Shown in pieces: positions 16,171 through 24,371 of a stretch of 64,000 nucleotides of DNA. Numbering within the stretch: position 1 is the first letter of the stretch; every line of letters starts with the position of its first letter. Location of the stretch: NCBI GenBank assembly GCA_963764195.1, contig CAVXRG010000003.1:434001-498000 (forward strand), written 5' to 3'. The notes under the pieces are model-generated. The model did not search any database. It had not been told where the DNA came from and saw only the letters and a program-made list of their open reading frames with translations. This stretch comes from JBDSSS01 sp963764195. Lineage in GTDB: Bacteria > Actinomycetota > Actinomycetes > Actinomycetales > Dermatophilaceae. The position numbers and the translations under genes were made by a program.

Positions 16171-16268
16171 GCCCCCTCGAGAGCCCCCCACCCCGTCGAG
16201 AGGCCCCCCACCCCGTCGAGTGGGCACTTTCTTCCACCGGCGCGTGGGGAAGTGGGCACTCGACGGGG
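16171..16268. repeat. Dispersed inverted repeat, copy 2 (AGTGGGCACT family)
   Basis: CCCCGTCGAGTG (16211-16222) pairs perfectly with CACTCGACGGGG (16257-16268). Inside the stem the core AGTGGGCACT occurs in both arms. It is preceded by two short direct copies of CCCCCCACCCCGTCGAGAG-like sequence (16185-16215). It lies between the molybdopterin oxidoreductase stop and tRNA-Leu, so terminator activity is plausible. Confidence 0.72.
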
Positions 16269-16296
16269 CAACTAGAGTTGGGGCCGCACGACGACG

Positions 16297-16377
16297 GCGG
16301 ACGTGGTGGAACTGGTAGACACGCAGGATTTAGGTTCCTGTGCCCTAGGTGTGCGGGTTCGAGTCCCGCCGTCCGCA
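16297..16377 (+). tRNA. tRNA-Leu (anticodon TAG)
   Basis: 81 bases before CCA. Acceptor GCGGACG pairs with CGTCCGC; the anticodon stem CAGGA/TCCTG encloses TTTAGGT with anticodon TAG; a long class II variable arm follows, then T arm GCGGGTTCGAGTCCCGC. CCA is not encoded. A TAGAGT -10 box lies at 16273-16278. Confidence 0.95.
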
Positions 16378-16415
16378 CCGACAGACCGAACCGGCAGCCG
16401 ACCACAGGAGCACCC

Positions 16416-16892
16416 ATGACCGCACGACTCGAGCCCGGCCAGCAGGCGCCCGACTTCAGCCTCACCGACGACGCCGGCGACACCGTGAGCCTCTCCGGCC
16501 TCGCCGGCCGCAAGGTCATCGTCTACTTCTACCCGGCGGCGATGACGCCGGGCTGTACGACGCAGGCGTGCGACTTCAGCGAGTCCCTCGAGTCGCTGCG
16601 TGCCGACGGCTACGACGTCGTCGGGATCAGCAAGGACAAGCCGGCCACGCTCGCGACCTTTCGCGAGCGGGACGGCCTGACCATCTCGCTGCTCAGCGAC
16701 GAGGACCTCGCCACGCACAAGGCCTACGGCGCCTGGGGCGAGAAGAAGCTCTACGGCAAGACGGTCGAGGGGGTCATCCGATCGACCTTCGTCGTCGACG
16801 AGGAGGGTGTGCTCAGCCACGTCTTCTACAACGTCAAGGCGACCGGTCACGTCGCCAAGCTGCGCCGAGACCTCGGACTCGTCGGCGCCTGA
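16416..16892 (+). CDS. bcp: Thiol peroxidase of the Bcp/PrxQ type
   Basis: 158 aa. Reduces H2O2 and organic hydroperoxides with thioredoxin-like electron donors. The N-terminus EPGQQAPDFSLTDD and VIVYFYPAAMTPGCTTQACDF are diagnostic: the Cys in TPGC is the peroxidatic residue and the Cys five residues later is the PrxQ-type resolving one. RSTFVVDEEGVLSHVFYNVKATGHV closes the thioredoxin fold. ATG at 16416 follows AGGAG by five bases. It begins 38 bases after tRNA-Leu and may share its transcript. Confidence 0.95.
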   Translation: MTARLEPGQQAPDFSLTDDAGDTVSLSGLAGRKVIVYFYPAAMTPGCTTQACDFSESLESLRADGYDVVGISKDKPATLATFRERDGLTISLLSDEDLATHKAYGAWGEKKLYGKTVEGVIRSTFVVDEEGVLSHVFYNVKATGHVAKLRRDLGLVGA

Positions 16893-16900
16893 GCCCCCGC

Positions 16901-16906
16901 TAGAGT
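16901..16906 (+). promoter_or_regulatory. -10 box (TAGAGT) before the DUF3618 gene
   Basis: TAGAGT nine bases after the bcp stop. The start codon is 26 bases further on and has its own AAAGGA site, so this gene has a short leader, unlike many neighbours. Confidence 0.45.
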
Positions 16907-16932
16907 CTGACCCGAACCCGAAAGGACACCCC

Positions 16933-17214
16933 ATGACTGAGACTGCTGCGGGCAGCTCCACACCCGCCATCGCGACCATCGAGGCGGACATCGCGGCCGC
17001 GCGCTCGCGCCTCGAGACGACCGTCAACGAGCTGGCCTACCGGGCGCAGCCGCAGGTGATCGTCCAGCGCCAGGTCGACAGCCTCAAGCTCAAGCTCGAC
17101 GCGGCCACGCACACGGAGGACGGCGAGCTGCGGGTGGAGCGCGTGGGCGCCGCCGTCGCGGCGGTCCTCGTGCTCGTCGTCGGAGCCGTGCTCATCCGGC
17201 GTCGGCGCCGCTGA
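16933..17214 (+). CDS. DUF3618 membrane protein
   Basis: 93 aa. Residues about 14-55 (IATIEADIAAARSRLETTVNELAYRAQP) form the amphipathic DUF3618 helix; residues about 70-88 are one membrane segment (VGAAVAAVLVLVVGAVLI) closed by RRRRR, which keeps the C-terminus in the cytoplasm. Function is unknown. AAAGGA lies seven bases before the ATG. It is the last core-type gene before the gene-poor island. Confidence 0.82.
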   Translation: MTETAAGSSTPAIATIEADIAAARSRLETTVNELAYRAQPQVIVQRQVDSLKLKLDAATHTEDGELRVERVGAAVAAVLVLVVGAVLIRRRRR

Positions 17215-18235
17215 ACCCGGCACGCACCGTCCGGTATGCCGGTCGGTCGGCACCACGGCCACAGGGCTCGCCACCGGTCCATCGCTGTCCTCGCCATCGT
17301 CGGTTACGCCGGTATCGACAACGTCGGGTAGCTCGTCCGGGCCGTTGGCGGGGGCCAGGCCCAGAACGGTGTCGCCGCGTCACTGCGCTGACACGCGGCG
17401 GCTCACCCGATGGAGGGCGGTGACGGCTCGCGGACCGCGAGCCGCCGCTGCTCCGATGGCCCTGGCTCACGCGAGCTGGTTCGACGGGGGCTATCCGCCG
17501 AGCAGACCGAGGAGGCGCTCTTCGAGCTGTTGCGCCCCTTGCTACCACCACTCGGTGAGTGACGGGCCGCCGGGTGAGGCAGCCATCGACGACGGTGGTG
17601 GCACGTGCCACACAGCCGCGGGCTGGCCTGGGGATGGCGAGCCCGCCACGACGGGGTGGAGCCGCCACGGCCGATCCGGCACGACGGCATCCTCTGCTTG
17701 ATGCTCAATGCCCGCGACCTGTGCTCCGTCGGTTGCCGCAGCGCGGGTGGCCGAACGTCCTGACGCACTCACGCGCGTCGGTGGTGGCGGTCACCCCGGT
17801 CGACCTCTGCCCGTCGCCAGGGCCCGGAGCCAGGCCCTCGACTGCCCAGGGTGCTGGGCGTGCTGTCCCATCCATTCCTCGATTGCATCGCGGCCGTCCC
17901 ACCGGCGCACGACCACGAAGTGGCCAAACCCAGCACGAATGGGCTCATCCGGACCGACAGGAACCTGAGGAGTCCCTCGGCTTTTCCCGACGGCTTGGCG
18001 GCGACCTCCGGCGCTAGCGCGCCGGGTACCAGGTGTGGAAAGGTTAGGCAGTCAGCCGGCCCTCCTCAGCGTTCATGGGGCCTGCGAAGTAGTGGCACCG
18101 TGGCTGCGTTGGTCAGCATGGTCGCTGTCCTGACTTTCGAATGGGCAGCACCACTGGCCCCGGGTCACGGGGCGTGTTCACGCCCGTGGGGCGTGCTGGT
18201 AGAAGCCAAGGAACAGTGAGGGTGAGGTACGTTTC
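17215..18235. other. Gene-poor region, start of the island
   Basis: No intact gene is seen in about 1 kb. Open frames are short, change frame and lack family motifs or ribosome sites. A stretch near 17500-17555 reads LSAEQTEEALFELLRPLLPP, weakly like the start of an IS5-type transposase, but no DDE motif follows. A 21-bp palindrome lies at 17424. Confidence 0.5.
17424..17444. repeat. 21-bp perfect palindrome
   Basis: CGGCTCGCGG and CCGCGAGCCG flank one central A. It stands alone in non-coding sequence at the left of the island and could be a protein site or a hairpin. Confidence 0.6.
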
Positions 18236-19063
18236 GTGGAGGCCGAGCTCGTCCCGCTTGAGCCGATCCCCGATACCTCGGGGGCCGAACGCACGGTTGC
18301 GGACCTGCTACCTATCGACCTGTCCACGCAGGACGCGATACGGGTTCGCGACTCGGTGCCGCTGTGGTTTCACACCTTCGCCCTGGGCCATGGCATCTAC
18401 ACCCCGGGTGTTGCCCGAGATCATGGGTACCGGCTGGCTGCGGTCGGCGCCGAACGCTTCGCGGGTCGGAGCGTGCTCGACGTGGGCGCCTTCGACGGCT
18501 TCTACAGTTTCCTCGCCGAGCGTCGCGGAGCGCGGCGCGTGGTCGCCGTCGACAACGAGCAGTACGCGCACTGGGTCCGGGCCCGGTTCGGTATTTCAAT
18601 GACGGGGGCTGCCGGGTTCCGCGCCATCGCCGGCGTCCTGGACTCCGGGGTCGAGTACCACCGGATGGACGCGATGGATGTCCGCCGGCTGGGGGACCGC
18701 TTCGACCTGGTGTTGTGCTTCGGGATCCTGCACCGGGTGACCGACCCCATTGCGTTGTTGCGTGCCCTCGCCGATGTCATGACCGGTCAGGGTGAACTCA
18801 TTGTGGAGACATACGGATCTCGTCTGCCTCCGGAGGCGGCGGCGGTTGAGGTCCACGAACCGGGCGGCGTGTACCAACGAGACGACTTCGTCTACTGGGG
18901 GTTCCCCGAGCAGGGGCTCCGTCGCGTGGCCCGACTCGCCGGCTTCAACGACATCGACATCATCGACACACCCGAGATCGACGGGCACCCGCGAATAGTC
19001 GCCAGACTTCGCGCCGACGACTCCGGCCCATCGAAGCCAGCGACCGGCGCCGGTTCGCGCTAA
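18236..19063 (+). CDS. Class I SAM-dependent methyltransferase
   Basis: 275 aa. The Rossmann methyltransferase motifs are clear: motif I VLDVGAFDGFYSF, the acidic end of strand 2 in VVAVDN, and motif IV FDLVLCFGILHRVTDP. ELIVETYGSR and a C-terminal VARLAGFNDIDII complete the fold. It resembles the CmoB/DUF1698 branch that acts on tRNA or small molecules, but the substrate is not shown. The GTG at 18236 follows a GGTGAGG site. The gene stands alone in the island with no biosynthetic neighbours and is less GC-extreme than the flanks, suggesting transfer. Confidence 0.8.
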   Translation: MEAELVPLEPIPDTSGAERTVADLLPIDLSTQDAIRVRDSVPLWFHTFALGHGIYTPGVARDHGYRLAAVGAERFAGRSVLDVGAFDGFYSFLAERRGARRVVAVDNEQYAHWVRARFGISMTGAAGFRAIAGVLDSGVEYHRMDAMDVRRLGDRFDLVLCFGILHRVTDPIALLRALADVMTGQGELIVETYGSRLPPEAAAVEVHEPGGVYQRDDFVYWGFPEQGLRRVARLAGFNDIDIIDTPEIDGHPRIVARLRADDSGPSKPATGAGSR

Positions 19064-19974
19064 CGGCCGAAGTCCCGACGCGGCGAGGAGAACTCAAAGA
19101 CGGGCGCCACTCGGAGTCAATGAAACCTGCGGCGAGCCAGCGGGCACTCAAGGTGTCCAGGCTCACGCCATCGAAGCCGCCGTTGCTGCTCCGGTCGGTG
19201 TCGGCCTGCAGCCCGCTCCCGACACGCCCCTTCTGGGCGAGACGACACACCGTCCGGTCTGTGACAGGGTGGAATTCGACGAGGGTGGGTCTGCCTCCCC
19301 TGGCCCTCGGATGCCCTCGATCCGGGAGTTGACTGCGTCCTGGGTCACGCCTGCAAATCGTGTTGTAGGTCGATGATGACTGGGAGAATGCCGATGTTCC
19401 TTGTCTCTCCCGCCCCGGTATTCGGCATCCGGTTGGCCAGCCGGCAGGCAGGACGTTGTCCCGCCGTATCGGGTGCCGCTCGTTCCAGCATTTGCGGACC
19501 GCGCACTCGTTGGGTTGCTCGCAGCCGAATCCGTGGCCCTCGCGGTCGAGCTTCTTGGCCTAGCTGGGGGCACCCTGTAGATCGTTGCGGCTCCAGCGGC
19601 GCGTACCGCAGTGCAGTTCTCGTGGTGACGTTAGCGGCGGCTTTCGGGGTCGTCGCAGGCTTCGGGTCCGTCGCTGTGTCGCCATCGCCCTTGGAACGGT
19701 TCGCGCCGGCGTCACGGCCACCAGGTTCGGGTCTCTCGCAGACGCCAACCGCTTCCCCGGCCTTCCGGCGTCGCGGCGCCCCTCCTGCCGGGTCTCGCTC
19801 AGGGTGATGACGTGGTCGCTGTCGACCTCGCTCGCCGCCGAACACGAACCTGATCGTGTTGCCGGTGCACGGGTCCGGGTCACGCATGGCCGCGCTGTCC
19901 AGTCGACTCGCGCCGCCGGGGCGCGGAGGTCGGCCCGGTCGCCCGGCAAAAGACGAGGGCCGTGGTGGACTCGG
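19064..19974. other. Non-coding or decayed sequence in the island
   Basis: About 900 bases without a credible gene. A minus-strand frame near 19500-19570 reads KKLDREGHGFGCEQPNEC, with clustered Cys, but stops interrupt it and no family is recognised. Confidence 0.45.
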
Positions 19975-20290
19975 AGCCGGTGACCGGTCTCGATGGTGTT
20001 CTCGGATACGACCAGCTGGTCAGCGAGCTCGGCTTGCACAGCGCTCGGGCCACCAGCGGTGTCGCCTCGACCTCCCGCTCGGTAAGCCCGCAGAGGTCGG
20101 GTGGTTCGTGCTTGGGGGCCGGACGAACTCCTCGATGAGGCGATGGGGCCCGGTGGTTGCGAACAGCGAGCCGCCGTCGGCGACGATCCGGACCGCCGTG
20201 CAGAGAGGTCCTCGGATGCGTCCTCGAGCAGGAAGCCGCTGGCGCCGGCGCGCAGGACATGAACCGCCGTCGAGACGCTCAGGGCTCGCG
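19975..20290 (-). pseudogene. Decayed NarL/LuxR-type response regulator fragment
   Basis: Reading leftwards, one frame gives VLRAGASGFLLEDASEDL, the end of a receiver domain. After a shift near 20200 comes VRIVADGGSLFATT and then GLTEREVEATPLVARAL, the opening of a LuxR HTH. After a second shift near 20040 comes AELADQLVVSENTIET, the recognition helix. The N-terminal phosphorylation site and the last helix are missing. At least two frameshifts and truncation at both ends make it a remnant. It lies directly downstream of the FAD oxidase gene. Confidence 0.72.
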
Positions 20291-20317
20291 TAGACCCTGC
20301 TGCGCCGCGGCTGGCTG

Positions 20318-21697
20318 TTACGTGGCAGGTGCGATGTTCTGGTTGCGCCGAAAGATGTTCGCGGGGTCGTACCGAGCCTTGAGCGTCGCGAGCCGACCGG
20401 CGTTGCCGCCGTAGCAGGCCCGTGCCGCTTCGGGTCCTTCGTCCATCATGAAGTTCGCGTAGCGCCCGGCCATCGCGTAAGGAGCCAGCGCGTCGCGGAA
20501 CCCGTTCGACCAGGCTTCGAGGGCGTCCTGGGCCCCGCCTTCAGGCGCGACGGCGGCGAACATCTGCGCGAATGCGGCGTCTCGCCACGGCCAGACGGTG
20601 TCCGCGCGGTCGGCCCTGGCGGCTGCGCCGTCGAGTGGGTAGAGGTGGCTTTGGCACAGCGGCGTGGGCTGAGACCTTCCGAAGCGTTCCCACTGTTCGG
20701 TAGCCGGGTCGGGTAGGTCCTGGAACAGCAGGCCGGTGAGGTGCCCGAACCTGCCGGCGGCCGCGCCGGCGTCGAAGGCCGACTGGAGGGCGGGATAGGG
20801 CAGCCGTCCGACGCCGTCGACCAGGGGTTGTTCGGCGCGGAAGACCGCCAGGGCCTGCTCTGAGCGTTCCTCGGGCGCGGTGTTGCACCAGACCAGCGCG
20901 CAGGCCGGGAGCCCTTGGATCTCCGGCGGGAAGGGCCCCTGCGGTGGCACGGTGAGCAGGGCGAGAAAGGCATAGATGTCATCGGGCTGCTGCGGAATCC
21001 AGTCCCGGTAGAGGCGGACCAGCCGCTCGGTGTGTTCCAGCGGGAACAGCATCGGTCCGCCGGTCACCACCGAGACCGGGTGCAGTCGCATCCGCAGCTC
21101 GGTGACCACGCCGAGGTTCCCGCCACCGCCGGTCAAACCCCACAGGAGGTCCTCGTCTCCGTCCACGCCGGCCCGGACCACGGTGCCATCGGCGAGCACG
21201 ACGTCAGCACCGACGAGATTGTCCACACCCAGCCCGTGCTTGCGGGTCAGGTAGCTGATGCCGCCGCTGAGAGTGAACCCGGCCATTCCGACGGTGGACA
21301 CCGTGGCAGTGGTGGTGGCCAGCCCGGCGGGGTGAGTGGCCCGGTCGACGGCTCCGGCCAGTGCGCCTCCTCCGATCGCCACGATCTGATTCCCGGTGTC
21401 CACTCTCACGTCGTCGATCGCGCGCAGGTCGACGACCACGCCGCCCTCGACCGAGCTGTGCCCTGGGGCGCTGTGGCCGCCGGCGCGGACCGCCAGCGAC
21501 AGCCCCTCCGCGACCGCGAAACGCACGGTCGCTGCGACGTCGTCGGCGTCCACGCAGCAGGCGACGACCGCCGGGTGCGACTGCCGACTTCGGTTGTCGA
21601 TGGCGCGAACCGCGTCGTACCGCGGATCTGAGGGTCCGACCACCTCGCCTCGAAGCTGCGCGCCGAGAGCGGTGGTCGAGTCGGTCGAGCTGGTCAT
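20318..21697 (-). CDS. FAD-linked oxidase of the berberine bridge enzyme type
   Basis: 459 aa. The PCMH-type FAD domain spans about residues 35-210: LAVRAGGHSAPGHS contains the His expected to carry covalent FAD, followed by STVGMAGFTLSGGISYLTRKHGLGVDNL. The second covalent site, normally a Cys in bicovalent members, appears as GLTGGGGNLGVVTEL without Cys, so single attachment is predicted. The C-terminal BBE motif ARYDPANIFRRNQNI is intact. Such oxidases act on sugars or natural products. It is 77 bases downstream of the TPR-LuxR regulator in the same direction, and both sit in the island. Confidence 0.9.
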   Translation of the reverse strand: MTSSTDSTTALGAQLRGEVVGPSDPRYDAVRAIDNRSRQSHPAVVACCVDADDVAATVRFAVAEGLSLAVRAGGHSAPGHSSVEGGVVVDLRAIDDVRVDTGNQIVAIGGGALAGAVDRATHPAGLATTTATVSTVGMAGFTLSGGISYLTRKHGLGVDNLVGADVVLADGTVVRAGVDGDEDLLWGLTGGGGNLGVVTELRMRLHPVSVVTGGPMLFPLEHTERLVRLYRDWIPQQPDDIYAFLALLTVPPQGPFPPEIQGLPACALVWCNTAPEERSEQALAVFRAEQPLVDGVGRLPYPALQSAFDAGAAAGRFGHLTGLLFQDLPDPATEQWERFGRSQPTPLCQSHLYPLDGAAARADRADTVWPWRDAAFAQMFAAVAPEGGAQDALEAWSNGFRDALAPYAMAGRYANFMMDEGPEAARACYGGNAGRLATLKARYDPANIFRRNQNIAPAT

Positions 21698-21774
21698 GAT
21701 GGCCTACCTGGGCTCGGATTCAGAGACGACTCCAACGTCCCAGTGCCTGTCCCTCGCGGCATCGGCAGGAACCC

Positions 21775-23436
21775 TCAACTCGTGGAGCGGCTCTGCGTAC
21801 CGTGACGGACCACGTACGCCGCGGCCTCCGCCCGGTTGCGCAGGCCGAGCTTGAACAACACGTTGCGGACGTGGCGCTCGACGGTCTTGCGGGACAGGAA
21901 CAACCGCTCGGCCAGCTCCCGGTTGGACAGTCCCTCGCCGAGCAGGTCGAGCACCTCCAGCTCACGCTGGGTGAGCCTGCCCAGACCCGCCGGACCGCCA
22001 CGCGCTGCGGTCACCCCGAGCTCGCGTAGCCGGGCCGCGGCCTGGTCGGCGTCGTGGACAGCCCCGAGGGTCTCAAAGGCCGCCAAGGCCGCGCGGGCCT
22101 CTGAGACGGCGTCGTCGTCGACCAGGAGCGCGGCGAGGGCCAGCCGCGTGCGCGCCGCCTCCAGGGGCAGGCAGAGCTGACTGAACAGACCCCGGGCGCG
22201 CTCGAGAGACCCCAGGTCAGCGTTGACTCGGCCGACGGCACGCAACGCCCGTGCCTGCAGCTGCTCACAGCCGGTCCGCGACGCCAGCTCCACCAGCCGC
22301 TGACACGCTGTGTCGCACTCGTGTGCCTCGCAGACCTGCGCGAGTAGCTCCCACAGAGCGCCCTCCTCAAGGCAGGCAGCGGGCCCGGGACGGTAGGAGC
22401 CGAGCCCCACCGTGGCTTCCCGGTCGAGGTCGTTCGCGCGTCGGAACGCGATCCGGCGCGCTTCGGCGTGGTCGCCCCGGGCCGCAGCCAGTGCCGCGAG
22501 GACGACGCTGCCGGTGTCGAAGTCCTCCAAGCCCTCCAGCAACCGCTCAGCCTCCTCGAGCCTGCCCTGGCCAAGACGCAGCTCGGCGAGCCGGACGGTT
22601 GCCTCGGCGCAGACGGCAGGCTCGGCCGAGGCCCCGATGCCCAAGGCAGCCTGCAGTTCGCGGTCGGCGCCGACCCAGTCGCCGGCGGCTAACAGGACCG
22701 CGCCGAGGTAGGTCCGGCAGGTGGTGTAGAGGTGGGGGTTGCCGAACCGCTGCTCGAAGCCCTCGGCCGCCCGGATCCACTGCAAGGCATGCTGGAGCTC
22801 TGCGGTTTGAGCGCACGCACTGATCAGGTTGCAGCTGGTGTAGACCACGGTGTGCGGCCGCATCGGCTCACCGGCGAGCGAGGCGGCCATCGCCTCGTCG
22901 AGAAGCCGAGTGCCCTCCTCGCGTCTGCCCTGCTGGATCAGGGACGCGCCCCGCTGGCTGAGCGCACACAGTTCAAGGTCGCTGTCGCCGAACCGGTCGG
23001 CGATCTCTTGCGCGTCGGTTGCCAGCTGCTCGGCGGTGACCGGGTCGGCACTGTCGTGCGCCCGCAGCAGGGCCACCCACCCCTCCAGGGGGACGAGATC
23101 GAACTCGGTGACCAGTCGATCGGCCCGGGCGAGCCAGCCGCGGGCGGCCGCCACATTGCCAAGGCTCACCCGATAGATCAGGTACAGCCCGACAGCGATC
23201 ATGGTGCTGCTTGCCGGGTCACCGCGGTGCTGGAACGCGGCGTAGGCCTGCTGCTGGTAGCGGATTGCCCCGTCGGTCTCGCCGAGCCACCACAATGTGT
23301 CACCCAGGCCCGCGAGTGCCTCGGCAGCGGGCTCGTGCGCCACGAGCATCTCGAACGCCTTGCGCGCTGCAGCCCAGTCGCCCGCAGCAACGGCAGCCTG
23401 TGCGACCTCGAGGAGCCCATCGGCCTCGGTCGGCAT
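21775..23436 (-). CDS. LuxR-type regulator with TPR-like repeats
   Basis: 553 aa. Residues about 1-470 are alpha-helical repeats of the tetratricopeptide kind (AALAGLGDTLWWLGETDGAIR, ARLAELRLGQGRLEEAERLL); the last 65 residues are a LuxR HTH (LTQRELEVLDLLGEGLSNRELA, then LFLSRKTVERHVRNVLFKLG). No P-loop ATPase precedes the repeats, so it is shorter than classic LAL regulators. A TACTGT box lies five bases before the ATG at 23436. It probably controls the downstream FAD oxidase gene. Confidence 0.88.
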   Translation of the reverse strand: MPTEADGLLEVAQAAVAAGDWAAARKAFEMLVAHEPAAEALAGLGDTLWWLGETDGAIRYQQQAYAAFQHRGDPASSTMIAVGLYLIYRVSLGNVAAARGWLARADRLVTEFDLVPLEGWVALLRAHDSADPVTAEQLATDAQEIADRFGDSDLELCALSQRGASLIQQGRREEGTRLLDEAMAASLAGEPMRPHTVVYTSCNLISACAQTAELQHALQWIRAAEGFEQRFGNPHLYTTCRTYLGAVLLAAGDWVGADRELQAALGIGASAEPAVCAEATVRLAELRLGQGRLEEAERLLEGLEDFDTGSVVLAALAAARGDHAEARRIAFRRANDLDREATVGLGSYRPGPAACLEEGALWELLAQVCEAHECDTACQRLVELASRTGCEQLQARALRAVGRVNADLGSLERARGLFSQLCLPLEAARTRLALAALLVDDDAVSEARAALAAFETLGAVHDADQAAARLRELGVTAARGGPAGLGRLTQRELEVLDLLGEGLSNRELAERLFLSRKTVERHVRNVLFKLGLRNRAEAAAYVVRHGTQSRSTS

Positions 23437-23786
23437 ACTTCACAGTACGGCGAGAACCGGCAGCAGGACAGGTCGCCGTGACCTACCCGGCGGCCGCGAC
23501 GTGCGAAGGCGCGGCGGTGCCCTGACCGTGGTCAGTGCGGTTCCGGTTGTAGAACGCCGGGGCGTCATTCCAGGTCGGCAGTGCCCGTCGCAGCGGGGCC
23601 GGCCCTGCGACGCGCACGCCGCGGCTGGCTCTAGCGGTCGCGTCTGCCGTCCTTGCCGCGCCACCGGTAGCGCAGGGCACAGTTGTGCCGGCCGTGGCGC
23701 TACGAGCGGGGCGGCCGCCGCGGCACTCGAGCAGGCGTTCCCCGCAGACCCGTCCGATTCAAAAGTGGCCGGTTCGTGGACAGCAG
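23437..23786. other. Intergenic sequence between the LuxR gene and tRNA-Lys terminator
   Basis: About 350 bases with no coding signal and no recognised repeat or second copy of the tRNA 3' end. Confidence 0.5.
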
Positions 23787-23815
23787 AAGAGCCCGGCCGA
23801 AGGGGCCGGGCTCTT
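23787..23815 (-). terminator. Hairpin terminator of tRNA-Lys
   Basis: AAGAGCCCGGCC pairs perfectly with GGCCGGGCTCTT around a GAAGG loop. It lies 12 bases beyond the encoded CCA of the leftward tRNA-Lys. Confidence 0.8.
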
Positions 23816-23827
23816 GACCTGCGTGTT

Positions 23828-23903
23828 TGGTGCGCCGCCAGGGACTTGAACCCCGAACCCAGTGATTAAGAGTCACTTGCTCTGCCAATTGAGCTAGCGG
23901 CGC
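23828..23903 (-). tRNA. tRNA-Lys (anticodon CTT)
   Basis: 76 bases with encoded CCA. Acceptor GCGCCGC/GCGGCGC, D arm GCTC/GAGC, anticodon stem AGTGA/TCACT with loop CTCTTAA, and T arm CGGGGTTCAAGTCCCTG. Its 3' end faces the gene-poor island, the usual arrangement for elements that integrate at tRNA genes. Confidence 0.95.
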
Positions 23904-23933
23904 AACGAGGAGAAACGTTAGCAGGGCGGTCGG

Positions 23934-24347
23934 TCACGGCAAAATCGGTTGGTGCTGACGGTCGGCGGCGCTCTCCCGAGCCTCGCGACGGCGCCCGCGA
24001 ACGAGCAGCAGGACCCCACCGAGCATGAAGGCGAGGTAGCCCACGAGACCGCCGATGTGCTCCCCGTCGGTCGCCTGCGTCGTTGTCCCCTGGGGGGTCT
24101 TCGTCACCGGGATCGGTTCGCCCGAGGAGCCGAGCGTCGGCGTTGCCGGGGCGGGCGTGGGGGAGGGCTGGCTCGCCTGGACGACGACCGGGTCTGCCCC
24201 TCGCGGCGGAGCGGCGGCGGACAGCGGCGACGCGCTCGCCGCGACGAGCGAGAGAGCAAGGCTGATGACCATGACACCGATGACGACACCGACCATGATC
24301 CGCTGGGCCTTCTTGTTCCCGAGAAGCATCCAGACATTGTCACCCAT
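23934..24347 (-). CDS. Small membrane protein of unknown function
   Basis: 137 aa. Two hydrophobic segments, residues about 18-40 (MVGVVIGVMVISLALSLVAA) and about 100-117 (GGLVGYLAFMLGGVLLLV), flank a Pro/Thr/Ser-rich stretch, so the middle probably lies outside the cell. The C-terminus RGRRREARES is basic and cytoplasmic. No domain is recognised. ATG at 24347 is used; an ATG six codons inside (MLLGNKKAQRIM) is an alternative. It is 24 bases downstream of the GntR gene in the same direction. Confidence 0.65.
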   Translation of the reverse strand: MGDNVWMLLGNKKAQRIMVGVVIGVMVISLALSLVAASASPLSAAAPPRGADPVVVQASQPSPTPAPATPTLGSSGEPIPVTKTPQGTTTQATDGEHIGGLVGYLAFMLGGVLLLVRGRRREARESAADRQHQPILP

Positions 24348-24371
24348 CGACGGCGCCGATCGGGGAGGGGT

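Noticed and set aside
17215..17400. Search for a duplicated tRNA-Lys 3' end as the far attachment site
   Set aside because: No stretch resembling the tRNA-Lys T arm and acceptor was found.
17486..17900. Possible IS5-like transposase remnant
   Set aside because: Only a short LFELLRPLLPP-like stretch resembles the family; no DDE residues, inverted repeats or target duplication are seen.
19345..19887. 180-codon minus-strand frame in the island
   Set aside because: No domain, ribosome site or promoter; composition fits a chance frame.
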